A DNA stretch of 64,000 nucleotides from Raffaelea ambrosiae (lineage: Eukaryota > Ascomycota > Sordariomycetes > Ophiostomatales > Ophiostomataceae), in contig PCDI01000008.1 in assembly GCA_002778195.1 (NCBI GenBank), positions 1,112,655 to 1,176,654 of the forward strand, given 5' to 3'. Position 1 is the first letter of the stretch. Each line of letters begins with the position of its first letter. Below, piece by piece: positions 33,382 to 46,419 of the stretch. The notes under the pieces were generated by a model. It worked only from the letters and a program-made list of their open reading frames with translations. It did no database searches and had not been told where the DNA came from. The position numbers and the translations under genes were made by a program.

Positions 33382-36300
33382 GATGTGTTGTTACTGCTCG
33401 TCGGAAAGGAGGAAACAAAAAAAAAAAAACCGCCTCAATTATATGCCAAGAGATACTTGCTCGACCTTTAAAGAAGAGAAATTAATAACGATCAGAGAAA
33501 CAAGAAGCGGTGAGATGATGAAAGTAAAGACAAGATAACTGGGAACACACATAATGGCAAGGCTGGGGCCATCAGCTCAGCCCGTGCACTTGTCTTCTGT
33601 CGAGCGCCTTTTGTTGCCCAACATCCCAAATCAAGAAATCCACCTTTTCCCGCTGTAACAGTCTCGCCATTTGTGCATTGTAGGGCGCAGTCAAACTGCC
33701 TCGCCCTACTCACCTGGAAGACAGCCTTGGCTCCAGTTCTTCGAGGCAGTGTCGGCTCATCTTCCATTCTGGAAAGCAAAGTGGACGACTAGTCCCACAA
33801 CACACCGCTAATACCAAACGAAGGATGCAACCTGGCAGCGCAGTCTCCGAGAAAAGGGAGTTGAAGTATGGCTGGGAAGCCATAAAGATGGGGGGGGAAT
33901 ACTCGGGACAAAGGAGACTAATCCATAATGAGACGAGACAAGGCTGAGGTTTGGCAGCATCGAGCAATTCCGGTGCCCGTCTAGACTTGAAAGCGGGGTG
34001 ACAGGGAAAATATTTGCTGCTGCAATACGTTGGATTGGGCTCAGATGCAGTCCCTGCCACAACGGGCTTGTCCATTTCTAGTCTCGCCTGATATCTAAAG
34101 AAAGAATCATCCGGCTTCAATCAGCCACCGAACACCCAAGGCAGATGGACTAGGCGAACTTTCCCGAGACAGCAGTTTTCCACGAGATGGAATAATTTAT
34201 TCTGTTTTTCTTTCCTTCTTTTTCTGGCTCACACATTTGATTCACTACCACCAGTGGTGCAGAACCAGTCAAGCCATGTTGAGGTTTACACAAGCTGACG
34301 TTGCAAACCAAGACTTTCCCAAGGCGGATGTAATGTTGCACCATGGCCTATCTCGTGTTCGGTCCGTTGGGTCCGCTTCCCCGTCCTTAGATTACAAGGC
34401 TACTTGCTGATTGAGAAGAGTCTTGGGACAGCCGGCCGAGGGTTTGCATTCCGTAATTTGTACGTTTCTGAGACAATACAGTATCGCTGGAACACAAACG
34501 CCATGCTTTTCTTCTTTTTTTCTTTTGCTATATTACGAATCTTGAAATGTTTTGCGACATTAGTCCGACAAGACTGAACGATTTTTCATTCCTTTTTCCA
34601 CATTCCTTTCCTTTCGTTGTCCTTTTTGGGTTTTGGCAAACTTGACCTGAATCGTTCGGTACTCCTGCACCGTTTCCCTCATCTACGTATTAAGGGGCGT
34701 GTACTCTTCCAAGAGCCACCATACGATTAGCAAAGCATTCTATCACGATTGATCATCTCCGATAATTCTTCCTTTCAGCCATCAAGTTGATTTGGTAATT
34801 CCTTTTCTTTATGTTCTGTACTTTTGTGGAGAAATTGGCCAAGAACAACGGCCGCGTTCTAGATTCAAGAAAAATCCCATCCGTATCTATCTCAAACACA
34901 GCCTCGTCGCATTTACTGGTCTCTGTTGTTCCTTTTTTCTGCTCCTCTGGTGTGAGTGTATCCCATATTCCTTTGCCTTGCTTTGCCACCTCACCGATTG
35001 GCGGATCGCACCGGCAAATCCAAAGCTCCATCTGTATCAGGCTTTTACAGGGGCTACTTACCACAAAACTTAATTTTTTCCGAGCCGAACAAATACAGGC
35101 AGAGACAGGAAACACTCTGTCTTCTTGATTCTGAGCGTTTCTGTTTCTTTTTTTTCCCTTTCTTTTTCCCTCCCAAAGCCACTGAATATGGCTTCCTAGG
35201 GCGGCAAAGGCAAATATGGACCATCTACCTCCGAGACCGCAATACCCACCGATCAGCCGTCTCAAGTGGACTCTCTTGATGCGAGGGCGGATGAGTGATC
35301 CTTCTGTGGCTCCTGCCTGGTCACCATGTCATCATTGGCATTACTTCTTGCACCTTGTTGGATGCTGTACATGACTTGGCATTCCTTGAGCTAGATGAGA
35401 TCCTCAGTCAACGCCCATCCATCGAATCCAACAGCATGGGTAGACATAGCCTTCGCCCATATATACAGCCGGCCGGTAAAATACAGTAGGAGCAAGCCTT
35501 GCCCCTATAGGAACAATCAAGCCCACGAGCTGCATGGGGATGATAGCCCGTGTTGGTTTCTATATGAGATAAGACCCTTTCATTTCCATTCAAATACATG
35601 TGCGGCGAGCGACAGCAGAAACGGGTAAGCTGGTGGTGATGAAACTGGTGATCTTCGTTCCCATACTATTTTCCCACGGTGACTGCCAGGTGGAGCTGCC
35701 ACGGCTTGACCACGAGAAGTTTAAAAAAGAGAGAAAAAAAAAAGCCCTTAGTCGAGAGGCGCGAGAATTAAAACGAAGGAAATATAAGAGAACCCCAAGA
35801 GGATGTAAAGATACTGTAGGCTGTAAGGACTGGGCCAACTGATAACAGAAACTGACCAACTTCCAGCACTTTACAGGACAAACAGCCACTGGACACATCG
35901 CTTCTCAATCGCGAGGGGCCATCCTATCTCACCTTGTGCGTTTCCAGTAGATGGATGAGAAGTCATTACGAGCGCCGGCGGATTGCCTCCCGCCCCTTAT
36001 CGCCACAGGGAAGAATACTACACAACCCGCCTGCCAGCCAGCCAGCAGCAAAAGCACAGACGGGTTTCTGATTATTGCAACACCATAGCAGAAAGTGACC
36101 TGCCACAATAGGGGTATTAGGAACGGATTCGAGAACGTGCAAAGAATGCAAACAAAAGAAAGCTTTCCATGGGTAGATGGCAAGCTAAGACAACGTGGAC
36201 ACATGGACGCACGGATAGACCAGCACATGGGCACATGGAAGGCCCTACCATACTATTACCCTCCAGGAGAATATGCAACAACAGGGGTCTGAAGAGCAAA

Positions 36301-38165
36301 ACGTAAGAAAAGTAGGGACTCGGAAACACCGTGTGGGCTGTTTTTTTTCAATCAAAAGCTGTTGTAAAAGGCGAGCGTTCCGCCGGTTCGCGCTGGCGTT
36401 CGTCTGCGGCACAAGCCAGCAGTGGTTTCGTGTATGATGCGTTGGCCATTGAGCTAGCAAGGGGTCTGGTTGGGAACAACACTTGGATCAGACCGAGAAA
36501 ACAAGCTCTACTCTTAAGAAAGAGGAGAAAGCATGGGAAGCAACCGCAGGCGGACGATAGGAGATGGCCGGGCAGGGGGTGTGTGGGTGGGTGGAAGGCC
36601 TGTCCATAGTGTCCTGCTTCTGCGATTGACCGAAGAAAGAGTGCTCAAAGTATCTTACACACTCTCTTTCTCTTATGTCTACCACCACACCCCCCTTCCT
36701 CCCCTCATCGTCCCCTCCTTACAACAGGTTAAGGAGGCACCCAATATAGCGGCCAGATCGGGAGAACGGGGACACGGGACCAGGCGTTTTGCCCGTGTCT
36801 CTGTGCGTGTTGTATGGGTACGAGGAAAGGCTGAGAGCGCTGCGTATTATATAACACAATCGCAGCATCAGATGTTGTCTTTCCAGAAGAAACAAATAAA
36901 GGAAAGATAGGCCCAGATAGTTGTCCTGGTCACGATTGTTCCTCACCAGCATCCATGGAGGGCCAGGCTTCCGGCTTTGTTCGAACACCGCACGCGAGAA
37001 CGGAAAATACGGCCTTGCATCATAGAACACTATATTGACCGGGCACGACAGCCAGCCAGTGAACAGAAGCTGCACACCGCACAGTCCGCAGATAAGACGT
37101 GGGTTGGGGAGGGGGACGAGAGCTGCGAGAACGGAGTGAAGAATCACAAAGAGAACGACGAGTGCTGCGAGCAGGCACATGTGACAGCACACAGAGCACC
37201 ACACAATCGGTACATGACACCAGGATATGGCATCCATCGTCCCTGGCTTATCAGCAACACTGCCCAGAGGCCGCTGAACTGGGCACAGTGGGGGAAGTTC
37301 GTGAACAAAAAGAAAGGTAGGCCAAGATGCGCCGAGCCCACAGCGCGGAATCCAAATGACTAAGCAGGGCTGATCAGATAGCTGTCACGTGGCAGTCGCC
37401 CATAATCGCACATACGTTTTCCCGAAAATAATTCTCTTCCCGCTGGCATTTTGCCAAAACACAATAAACCCACATTCGGCCGTCTGGTTCTTCCTCTTCC
37501 GCTCGAGAATAGCCATCGCAAAAACAAAACTCCAGGCTCGGAATATCATCAGTTCCAGGTACGTTATAAGTGACTCGCTGCCGTGTTTTACGCACGCGAC
37601 ATTTTTTTTGGTTCTTCTGCTTCTGCCATGTACCCCCTTTTTGCCGTTCCATTGCCGCATGATGGCCGTGGGTGAATTGGGCGTTTTGGCATCGCGACTG
37701 CCATGTCAGCACGGCCATGTCATGTTTTGAGGGGAACGCGAATGGGGGGAAAGCGCGATCCCGCGCGATCATGTGCAGAGTGCCAGGGACCCGAGCTTGA
37801 CTTGCGTGCCCTGAGCTTGCGGCAAGAGATGGACGGCTCGCGACAAACCTGCTTCTCTGCTGCTTCCTCGGAGCTTTTTGCTTTTTGTTTCTCTCGCGTG
37901 TGTGGCCGGCAATGGCCGTTGGAGTGATAAATGGCTGACCTTTTTTTCTGTGTGTGACAACGCGCCTTTTGGGGTGATGCAGCAGCTCGAACGTAGACGC
38001 TTTTCTTCTTCCTTTATTACTTTTTTTCTCAGTCCCTTGCCACGCCGCCGGCGCACCAGACGTTCGAACGAAGAGAGAAAACGATAGAAGAATACAAGTG
38101 CACGAAAGAAAGGAAGCAAAGGAATTGACAGGAAAGAAGGACGCGAGCAAGGCAGCACCAATTCC
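33382..38165. other. 4.8-kb region without recognisable gene
   Basis: Between the Cys-rich protein gene (minus) and the zinc-cluster regulator (plus). Many T-rich tracts and a few long but unconvincing open frames are present: 36719-37237 (hydrophobic start) and 37374-38150, both minus. A purine-rich AAAGAAAGGAAGC leader precedes the regulator's ATG. Long upstream regions are common for fungal regulators with extended 5' leaders, so part of this may be its promoter and 5' UTR. Confidence 0.5.
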
Positions 38166-38702
38166 ATGGAGAAGAGCAACTCGGGCATCGGTTCAGACAA
38201 CACTGCATTCTACAATGCAAGCAGCTCTGACGTGGCGCTCGACCAGATAGACCCGCAGCTGGAAGCCAACATGGACATGTCCGGCGCGGCAGACCAGGGC
38301 GACGCGGGCCTGGGCGGCCAGCAGCAGCTGGATGGCGGGCCGGACGCGTCGCAGGACGTTGTGGGCGAGGAGTCGTACCCGGAGTCGCATCTGCGCGCGC
38401 TCAAGGCGGAAGACTCGGGCCAGGTGGCCGCCGTGGCGGCTGCGGCGGCTGCGGCTGCGTATGCCGAGGTGCAGCAACGGCAGCATGAGCAACAACAGCA
38501 GCAGCAGCAGCAGCAGCAGGGCGATGGCGGTGCTATGTATCTCGACCACCACCAGCAGCAGCAGCAGGAGCAGGACGATGCGCAACAGCAGGCCAGCGCA
38601 GGCAGGGTGAGTGTGGAGGAGCTGCAGCTGGCGGCGCAACTGTCGCAAGGCCTTGCGCCTAGCATGCACGAGGAGAATGCGCAGAGACAGGAGGAGGAGT
38701 TC

Positions 38703-38740
<38 letters not shown>

Positions 38741-41503
38741 GCAGCAGCAGCAGCAGCAGGGAGGACAATCACAGCAGGACCAGGAACAACAGGGCCAGCA
38801 ACAGCACCAGCAGCATCACCATGGCCACCAGATCGGCGCCGAAAGTGCATCCGGCTTGCCGGGACAGGAAGATGCCTACGGCGCCGACCCGGAGGCCGCA
38901 GCTGCGGCAGCCTACCACCATGTGCTGCAGCAGCAGGCCGACGCGCAGGGCCAGGCGGCAGCGGCAGCGGCGGCCGTGTACGTCGATGCGTCGCAGGCGG
39001 TGGCGCACATGTCGTCGTCGCTGCAGATGGCGCACCAGATGGCGGCCCAGCAGGCGGCCGGGTACCAGAACATGGACCACATCCCGCCGCGCAAGCGGTC
39101 CAAGGTCTCGCGGGCGTGCGATGCGTGCAGGCGCAAGAAGATCAAGTGCGATTCGCTGTCGGAGACGGACCAGTGCAGCAACTGCAGGCGATACAAGATC
39201 CCGTGCTTGTTCAGCCGCGTGCCGCAGAAGCGAGGGCCCAGCAAGGGGTGAGTTGCCTTGTGCTGCTGCTCCAAATGCCGTCCAGACAGGACTAACACCG
39301 CCGCAGGTACATCAAGGAGCTGGCCGATCGCATCAACAGCATCGAGGGCAAGCTGGGCCACCAGTCCCCCCAGCCGGCGGCTGCCGCGGCCATCGAAGCT
39401 GCTGCGGCTGCTCTGGGCGACCCGTCTGCCGCCGACGCCTACCAGGCGAACGCCTTTGCTCTCGACGACAGCAACAAGCGGCCCTTTGCCAGCATCTCCT
39501 CCGACACCCCTCCGCAGGAGAGCCCGTCTGGTGGCGAGCCCGCTGGTGGTGTGGGCGTGGTGCCAGGCAGCAGCAGCAGCAGCGACCGCCATGCAGCCTG
39601 GGGATCTACCCCGCGCGGACCCCCCGCCCAGCCGACACCACCCCCGCCCGCGAGCGCCCGTCCGCTGTTCTCGGCTGCCCAGCTGGCTCCCCGGCCCGTG
39701 GTGAACCCCGATACCTCGGCGCTGCGGATTGCCCTGCTCGAGGAGGAGGTCCTGCTGGCCGCCGTCACGAACGTGGAGTATGCCGCCCAGGGCTTTAGTG
39801 ACCCTGCATTTGAATGGTGCGTATGCCTGTCGACCACTGTTTCTTTCCAGCGACACATCACTAACACACACGCCCAAACACAAGGTACCTGTCCTCGGTC
39901 CATCCTGCCCTCCCCTTCCTGGCCAGCACCAGGGAGCGCATCCTCGAGATCCTCGGCCAATGCCCCCCGCTCCTCCAGTGCGCATTTACCATCGCCATCA
40001 AGGCCGTCGCGTCCGCTTTTGACGTTGTCTCGGAAGAAGCCGGCCACGGCGAGAGCGCCGCCCTGGCAGCCGGTCTGCTGCATCGCTGGGAATGGGAAGA
40101 CGGAGGCGAGCTGACGGCCGTGACCAACCTGGTGCACATGCAGACACTGCTGCTGCTGGCCGTCGAGGCCGACGCCCATGGCCCCGCTTCCATCAAGGGC
40201 CAGCGCCGCGGCCTGTCCAAGACCACCGTGCTGGCTCGCGCAATCTCCCTGGCCTATGCCATGGAGCTGCCCGCGAAGCAGGTGGAAGACCTGCCGCCGA
40301 TTGGCACTGCCCAGCCGGTGGACACTGCCGACCATGCGGCTGCTGCTGGCGCCACCGCCACGATCCTGGAAACCGCCGACAGCGTTGCCCGACTGGCACT
40401 GCGGTGCTGGTGGTCCCTGGTCTCGCTCGACCGCTGGAATGCTACGGGCACCGGCCAGCAGCTGCAGATCCCGCCACGGACAGTGGTCCGCACAGCCAAC
40501 CTGGCCAGCCTGGTCGGCGATGTGCCCTTCCGGTTTATTAGTAAGTTTTTTTTTAATTTAATTTATTTATTGGTTTTTCATTTTCTCTGTTAAGTCACCC
40601 CTGTCTGTCCATTCTGATGCTGACCTTTTTTTTTTCTCTTTTTCCCCAGGCCTTGCGTGCCTCTTGGGTGACTCCCACGACGCCTTGCTTTCGGGCCCCG
40701 GCACCAACACCGGCTTCCTGGCACAGATGCTCAACGGCAGCCTCGAGTCCTGGCAGACCAGCGTCCTGGCCCCGTTGACCGCCGACACCAACCCGGCACT
40801 GTATCTGGCCTACTGGACCGTCCGTTTGTTGTATTATCTCGAGACGCCCTCCGTTCTCGCGATCGAACCTCTCGAGGTGGCCAAGAGCCTGCTCGAGCTG
40901 ATTGCGGCCGGACCCTCGACATTCAACGGGCCGCTCCTCCATTACGCCCTCGTATTGCCGGTCCTGGTGCTGGCCAAGCTGGCCGCCGCGGCCGGCAAGG
41001 CGCGCGAGATCAGCGACACGCCCGCGCAGGCCCTGCGCGTGCTCAACGACTTGGTCCTGGGCCCCGAGGCCTCGATCCCTGCCACCAGCAGCGTGTGCGC
41101 CAGCTGGCTGGGTCCACTGCGGGAAACGGCCACGGATATCTTGGCCTCGAACACGGACGGAACGGATGCGACGGCGGCGACAGGAGTCGTTTCTGCCACG
41201 GCCGCCACGCAAGGCCTGCAGCACTTGGCCGACCTGGCAACGGCGACTGTGTCTAACGAAGAGGCAGCAGCAGCAGCAGCAGCTGCTGCTGCTGCAGGGG
41301 GAGGCGGTGGTGGTGTTGTTGACGCGGGATCCGAGGCGGCCGAGGACGGCTCTGCGGGCGCTGCTGGTGCCGCATCGTCATGGCTGCGCCTGCTGAAGCC
41401 GGACAATTATGTTTACCTGGGATTCAACCCGCAGGCGCTGCTCCGAGGCGGGTTTCTTACGGCTGTGAAGCCGTCTGGGCGGCCAGTCGAAGTGACTGCG
41501 TAA
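38166..41503 (+). CDS. Zn2Cys6 transcription factor, COL-26/BglR (RGT1-like) type
   Basis: Exons 38166-39247, 39307-39816, 39885-40540, 40650-41503; 1033 residues. The binuclear zinc cluster is complete: Cys 318, 321, 328, 337, 340, 347 (spacing 2-6-8-2-6). It is followed by RVPQKRGPSKG-YIKELADRI, a linker and coiled-coil start that matches my memory of the glucose-responsive COL-26/BglR regulators of Sordariomycetes. The C-terminal half has the fungal-specific middle homology helices (EWYLSSVHPALPFLASTRERI, CWWSLVSLDRWNA). Unusually the cluster lies after a 315-residue N-terminus rich in Gln, with pure Q runs near 38493-38519 and 38705-38760, plus His and Ala stretches. First intron donor GTGAGT; the junctions restore G-Y-I, W-Y-L and I-S-L codons. 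If the assignment holds, it controls starch or cellobiose and glucose-sensing genes. The zinc-cluster call is firm; the orthology is likely, not proven. Confidence 0.82.
38493..38519 (+). repeat. CAG/CAA repeat, first poly-Gln tract
   Basis: A run of about ten glutamine codons (mostly CAG) inside the N-terminal activation region of the zinc-cluster protein. Confidence 0.85.
38705..38760 (+). repeat. CAG/CAA repeat, second poly-Gln tract
   Basis: Eighteen to nineteen consecutive Gln codons (mixed CAG and CAA), continuing into a QDQEQQGQQQHQQHH region. Confidence 0.85.
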
Positions 41504-41929
41504 AGAGAAGATCTGCTTCTTCTCGCACTTTTCTACTGTTGTTGTATTATCTGTATGATTAAGTAACTTTCCCCTATGTTGTTCTCGATGAGCTTTGGTT
41601 GAATACAATGAAAAGGCGACCTCAAAAAAAAAAAAAAAAAAAAAACGCAAGAAAAGTTCTGTGAGAAGGAACCGTTGGGTTATTTCCAGCCCTTTGGAGG
41701 AGGGGAGGATTCAAAACACGCCATAATTTAGCGCCTCAGTCACTGGAAGCATGAGAGATAACAGGCAACAGAGGCCGTCTTCGTGGGTTCCACCGGGCAA
41801 TTTAGCCTTTCGGCAGAGCCGCAAAATATATGTGGCGTGAACTGCGCTGCGGTATCGACAAACAAAAATTCACAAATCTGCGACTCGTTCGTCTCCCTTG
41901 CTCTGCTTCCTTTCTCTCAACCATGAAAC
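41504..41929. other. Intergenic region, regulator to Artemis-like gene
   Basis: 426 bp between two plus-strand genes. Contains an A22 run at 41624-41645 about 120 bp after the regulator's stop, and CT-rich sequence (TTTCTCTCAACC) before the next ATG. Confidence 0.5.
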
Positions 41930-44396
41930 ATGTCGACATTCGACGGTAACATACGGGAGTTTCCCGACATACAAGGTCAGGAATCTCCCCCCTTTTTTTT
42001 TCTTATTTGCTCCATCGGTTGGTCTAACGCGGTGACAGTTGACTACTTCCGCACGCCATCAAATGGATGCCGGCCCCTGGCCTGTTTCCTGAGCCATGTG
42101 CACAGCGACCACCTGGTCGGCCTTGAAGGACTGCGCTCTCCCTTGTGAGTTGGCCTCACTTTCGAAAAAGCAGAACGGATTGCAGCTGTGTCTCTCGCTG
42201 ACTCCTGACCCAGCGTGTACTGCTCGGCCGCCACCAAGGCTCTTCTGCTGAAGCTGGAGCGGTATCCATGTCGTGTCAACTTTGCCAGGGGCATCCTGGA
42301 AGCCCGACAGCGGACGTACAAAGACCTCAAGCATCTTCTGGTAAGAACGAAGGAAAGAGCTGTTCGATGTGATGCAGTCCATGGTGTCGGACGAATCGTG
42401 TCGGAAGAAATAAGAAGGAGAACTTCTTTTTTGTTCCCTCAGCTAACTGTGATTTCCTTGCCGGCAAGAAACCCCTTCCGCTGAACACCCCGACCGGAAT
42501 CGAGCTGTCTCCAGGCAACCATATCCAGGTAACGCTCTTAGATGCCAATCACTGTCCTGGCTCGGTGATGTTCCGTAAGCACAGGTTTTTTCTTTTTTTT
42601 TTTCGTTCTTTTTGTGTGTGTGCTGAAAGAGAGCACGAGTAAGCTAAAACACCTTGGTCTGCAGTGTTTGAAAACGACACGCAAGCCGTCCTCTACACGG
42701 GCGACACACGCTGCGAGCCGTGGTTCGTCAACGCCCTCGTGCGCAGCCCGTGTCTGGCCGAGTATGCGGCCGGCTTGCGCGTGCTCGACACGGTGTATCT
42801 GGACACGACGTGCATCCGAAAGGATGTGCATTTCCAGACCAAGGCCGAGGGCCTGCGGGACCTCCTCCAGCAGGTGGCACGCTACCCCGCCGACACCGTC
42901 TTCCATTTTCGGGCATGGACGTTTGGCTACGAAGACGTCTGGCTCGCCCTGGCCAAAGCTCTGCGCTCCCAGGTGCACGTGGACCAGTACAAGATGGACC
43001 TGTACCAGTCCCTGCGTTGCTGCACGGCCCAGGTGCCGTCTTTTTCAGGGTCATCAGGGCCATCAGGGTCATTGGGTCGCCTATTTTCTGCGTCTGCCTC
43101 CCCAGGAGCCGCAGTTTCTGTGACGCACCTGGTCCCCGAAGCACCTGGCCTGGTCGGGTTCATGTGCGGCAATGCGATCCATGACGGGTGTCTGACGACG
43201 GGCGACGACGATGACGACGGCATTGACGGTTGCCATGGCAAAGGTGTTCGGCTGCACAGCTGTGACAAAAGCGCTGGCTACTGCGAGGCTGTGCGGGACC
43301 GCCCCGTCGTGTGGATCTACCCGGTGGTGTGCCGCTTACCGCACGGTCAAGGGGATGTGGCCGAAGTTGGTGCTGGTGGAGGAGGTGAAGACCTGACCCG
43401 GGAAGCCGAGGTGGAGGCAATTGACACGATCGAACCCAGAAAACGCAGGTCTCCCAGCATAAAAGATGAAATAGGTGGCACCACACACTCACCGCTACTG
43501 CAGAATGAGGGACTCCATTCAGAGAAGCTCAAAGTAGAAGCCGAGCAGAAGGTCCAGCTTTACGGGCTGGACTCTTCATCTAGAGAGCGAGAACCCACAA
43601 AGCAGCCATTGCCACAGTCCATCGCCTTTCCGTACTCGCGCCACTCTTCCTATGCAGAGCTCTGCCACCTTCTGTCCGAACTGCGACCACGAGATGTCTG
43701 GCCTTGCACAGTCCGCGAGGAAGAATGGTTCAACAGCGGTAGGCAAGAATGACCCACCATCTTGAGCAACCAAAACAAGGCATGGATGTGCAGTCCAAAG
43801 CTGATGAAACACAAGGCCACATTGTGACGATTCGAGCGCTCTTTGGAGAGTTTTGCTCCGGAAATGTATTCCGCCATGACGAAGAGGTGGCCGCAAAGAT
43901 GCGCCATTGCGGGCTACGCGTGGAAGTGGCGGACAGCCAGGCTACGACAGACTCGGACGTGTATTCGGCAATGGCCGATGTTCCTAAACTGGACTGGGCC
44001 CGATATGAAGCAGAAGAAGAAGAAGAAGGAGGAGGAGCATACCAAGAAAAAGCAGACAGCCAACATACCATCGACGATCGTCAAGAAGACGATCGCTGTG
44101 AACTGGCCCCTTATGTCGACAGCGGATTACCCTTCTTCTACCCGACTCCGTCCTCGGGGACAAGAGACGACCATTATCGCCGCTATGGCCACCACGACGA
44201 TCCGTGCCAAGACGACTCTCAGGCGTCTGCCCTCTCGGACTTCTCACGAGACATGCGGATGCAGTCCCACGCGGCGATCATCCAGAATGCTGTGGGCGGT
44301 GGCGACTGGATTCACATCGGACTGGCCAGCACGGCCGACAACCACAGCATGCCGGACGTAGACTTGGGGTATGGGCGAAGAGCCGACGGAAGATAA
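41930..44396 (+). CDS. Artemis/SNM1-type DNA repair metallo-beta-lactamase nuclease
   Basis: Exons 41930-41975, 42039-42144, 42214-42340, 42469-42574, 42665-43738 and 43816-44396; 679 residues. Family members are metallo-beta-lactamase/beta-CASP nucleases that open hairpins or trim ends in non-homologous end joining and interstrand cross-link repair. Seen: HVHSDH at 35-40 (metal motif 2), DANHCPGS with His121 (motif 3), YTGD with Asp142 (motif 4), then VYLDTTCIRKDVHF and VFHFRAWTFGYEDVW of the CASP part. The C-terminal block RALFGEFCSGNVF to WIHIGLASTADNH matches the conserved end of fungal Artemis-like proteins. The stretch between is a poorly conserved Ser/Asp/Glu-rich insert. The N-terminus MSTFDG..FPDIQVDYFRTP is typical. 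The last intron is the only unclear one: acceptors at 43779 and 43815 are both in frame. I prefer 43815 (77-nt intron, CTGAT branch). Confidence 0.87.
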
Positions 44397-46387
44397 GAGG
44401 GAAAGCTGTGGAAAAAAAGGAAAAGAGAAAAAGAAGAAGAAAAAAAAAAAAAAAAGCGAGGCTGAGTTTGCTTGTCTCGAGTCCGAATTGGGAAAGCTGT
44501 CAGAGTTCCAGGTCTCTGGCGACAATTCGGAGAAACAGTGCAGAGAACGATAGTTCCGTAATACCCCACAAGTCCGTGCTGCAGAGTGGTCTGTGCGTCA
44601 CTACGTCATCGTCGCTGAGGTGAGCGCTGGGCTATCTTCTCTTAGCTGAACAGGAGACAGCCGACGAGCCAAGAGCCGAAGAGAGTGAGCGAGTAAGACG
44701 AGAGAGGTTCCAGACCCAAGGTAAGCCATTGAAAAGCAACGGCAAAGCACTGACAACAAAGGCACGAGGCTACACGTGAATGGACGTTGGAACGTTGGAC
44801 CGTTGTGGCTTGCCGTTGCCGGCTGCTTCTGCTGCTTGTTGTTCTTTGGTGAGCACAGTGCGTGGCTCGATGGGGCGAAAGAGTTGACCCGCGTGGGGGA
44901 GAGATGGTTGGAATAGGTGATTTGTGGTGCTGTTTGGCATGCAATGCAACAGCCATGGGGCAGCTCGGTGAGGAGACAAGAGAGTGACAGAGGCGAGGCG
45001 CATTCCACGTCGCTAAGGTGAAAGGAAGGAGACAGTCACTTCATGTTCGCACATGACAAGGTGAGGATGGCTGGCTGGCACAGGCTTTGGGAGCCGCCTG
45101 GGGCAGGGGAGGAGGCCCCAGGAGCACGCGCACAAGTTGGAATGCGTGAGACACACGGTGCATGCACCGTGTGGCTGCCCCGCTGTGGAGTCGAGCTCTG
45201 TTTTATTGATATTGCTTGTGCTTTGGTCCTTTCCGGCCTGCAAGTTCGCCACCTCGTTCCTGAACTTCTCACGAGTTCGAGGGGGGGGGAGAGGGGGCAA
45301 AAAAGGCAAGACTTTGGACATTGACAAACCTCTTACATATTGAATTGTAATGCTGGTATTTTTGGCTTTGGGGCTCGCCTCAATCAGTTTCTGTTGCAGC
45401 ATGCCAAGCTTACCGTGCTGACTGAACCTTTTGATTATGGCATTCTCACGAAAGAAAGCCCTCGCCCCCAAAAAGACCGCCGAAAAAGCCCAAGTGAGCG
45501 TTCCAAGGCGCGGTTTTCGGAAGTGCCCAACCTGCCGATCACAGTAACGCGCATGAATGCTATTGTGGGGGTGTGTGTGTATGTGTGTGCGTATACTCGT
45601 AGTATGTGCGTATTCAGTAGTGCCCAGAGCTGTCTTTCAGGTTCCATGTGGCTGAGGCTACCGCGGCTGAATACCTACGAGTACGGTGGTCCCCCCCCCC
45701 CCATGCACGTTTGGCCGTGCCGCTGAATCCGGCACGCCACACCCATTGCGGGCTAGGAACGAGCACCGGCGTTTTGCCCGCTGTATTCTAGGCGGATTCG
45801 CAACTAGTTCGCAGGGGCCTTTCCCACAGCTGTGGATAGGAACTTGGATACGGGGGAGAAGGGAACTGGGGCAGTGACATCAGAGACGGCATTTTTGCCA
45901 GGTGAGACGCTCCCTCTAGGCGAGACATTGGGCCCTGGCTGTGTAGCAGGCCACCGCAGGCAGTCAACACAGGCTGCACGAAAACGGCGTCTTTGCACAA
46001 GAGCAGAAAAATGGGCTCCATACCAGCAGCGTCCAATGCTGTGGCATTTGGTGTCTGGGGCTGTCAACTGGTATGACGTCACTGATGGATCCTTAGTCAC
46101 GGACCTACGGGGTTGTTGATGGGTCCTTCTTCTCAGGGACCCCTGGGTTGCTTGGTCTCCTAAAGCTTCAAGTGCGCCTCCCCTCCTATCCGGCAAGAGG
46201 ATAGATCAAGCCCGGGTCTCTCAAGGTGGGAGGCACCGAACGGGCAACCACGCCACAAGGGTGCTTTCCTGGGTGCTTCCCTGGTCGTACTTTCCACACC
46301 CCCTGTGTGGGTGCCATTTGCGTGTTTCCCATCCGGGGCGGGAGCTTTGCTTGCTTGGCCGCGCCATCCCTCCCTTCTTCCCTCACC

Positions 46388-46388
<1 letters not shown>

Positions 46389-46418
<30 letters not shown>
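46389..46418. repeat. C30 homopolymer in the mannitol dehydrogenase promoter
   Basis: Thirty consecutive C, 330 bp upstream of the ATG and flanked by CCTCACCT and GTCCGCGG. It is the longest homopolymer in the window. Confidence 0.85.

Positions 46419-46419
<1 letters not shown>

Noticed and set aside
36719..37237. 172-codon minus-strand frame with a hydrophobic start
   Set aside because: The hydrophobic half is Cys/Val/Leu-rich but not periodic as in membrane proteins, and the rest is random; there is no support for a gene.
41624..41645. A22 run read as the tail of a retroposed mRNA
   Set aside because: No target-site duplication or copied exon sequence lies before it; it sits in the 3' flank of the zinc-cluster gene and looks like a simple repeat.
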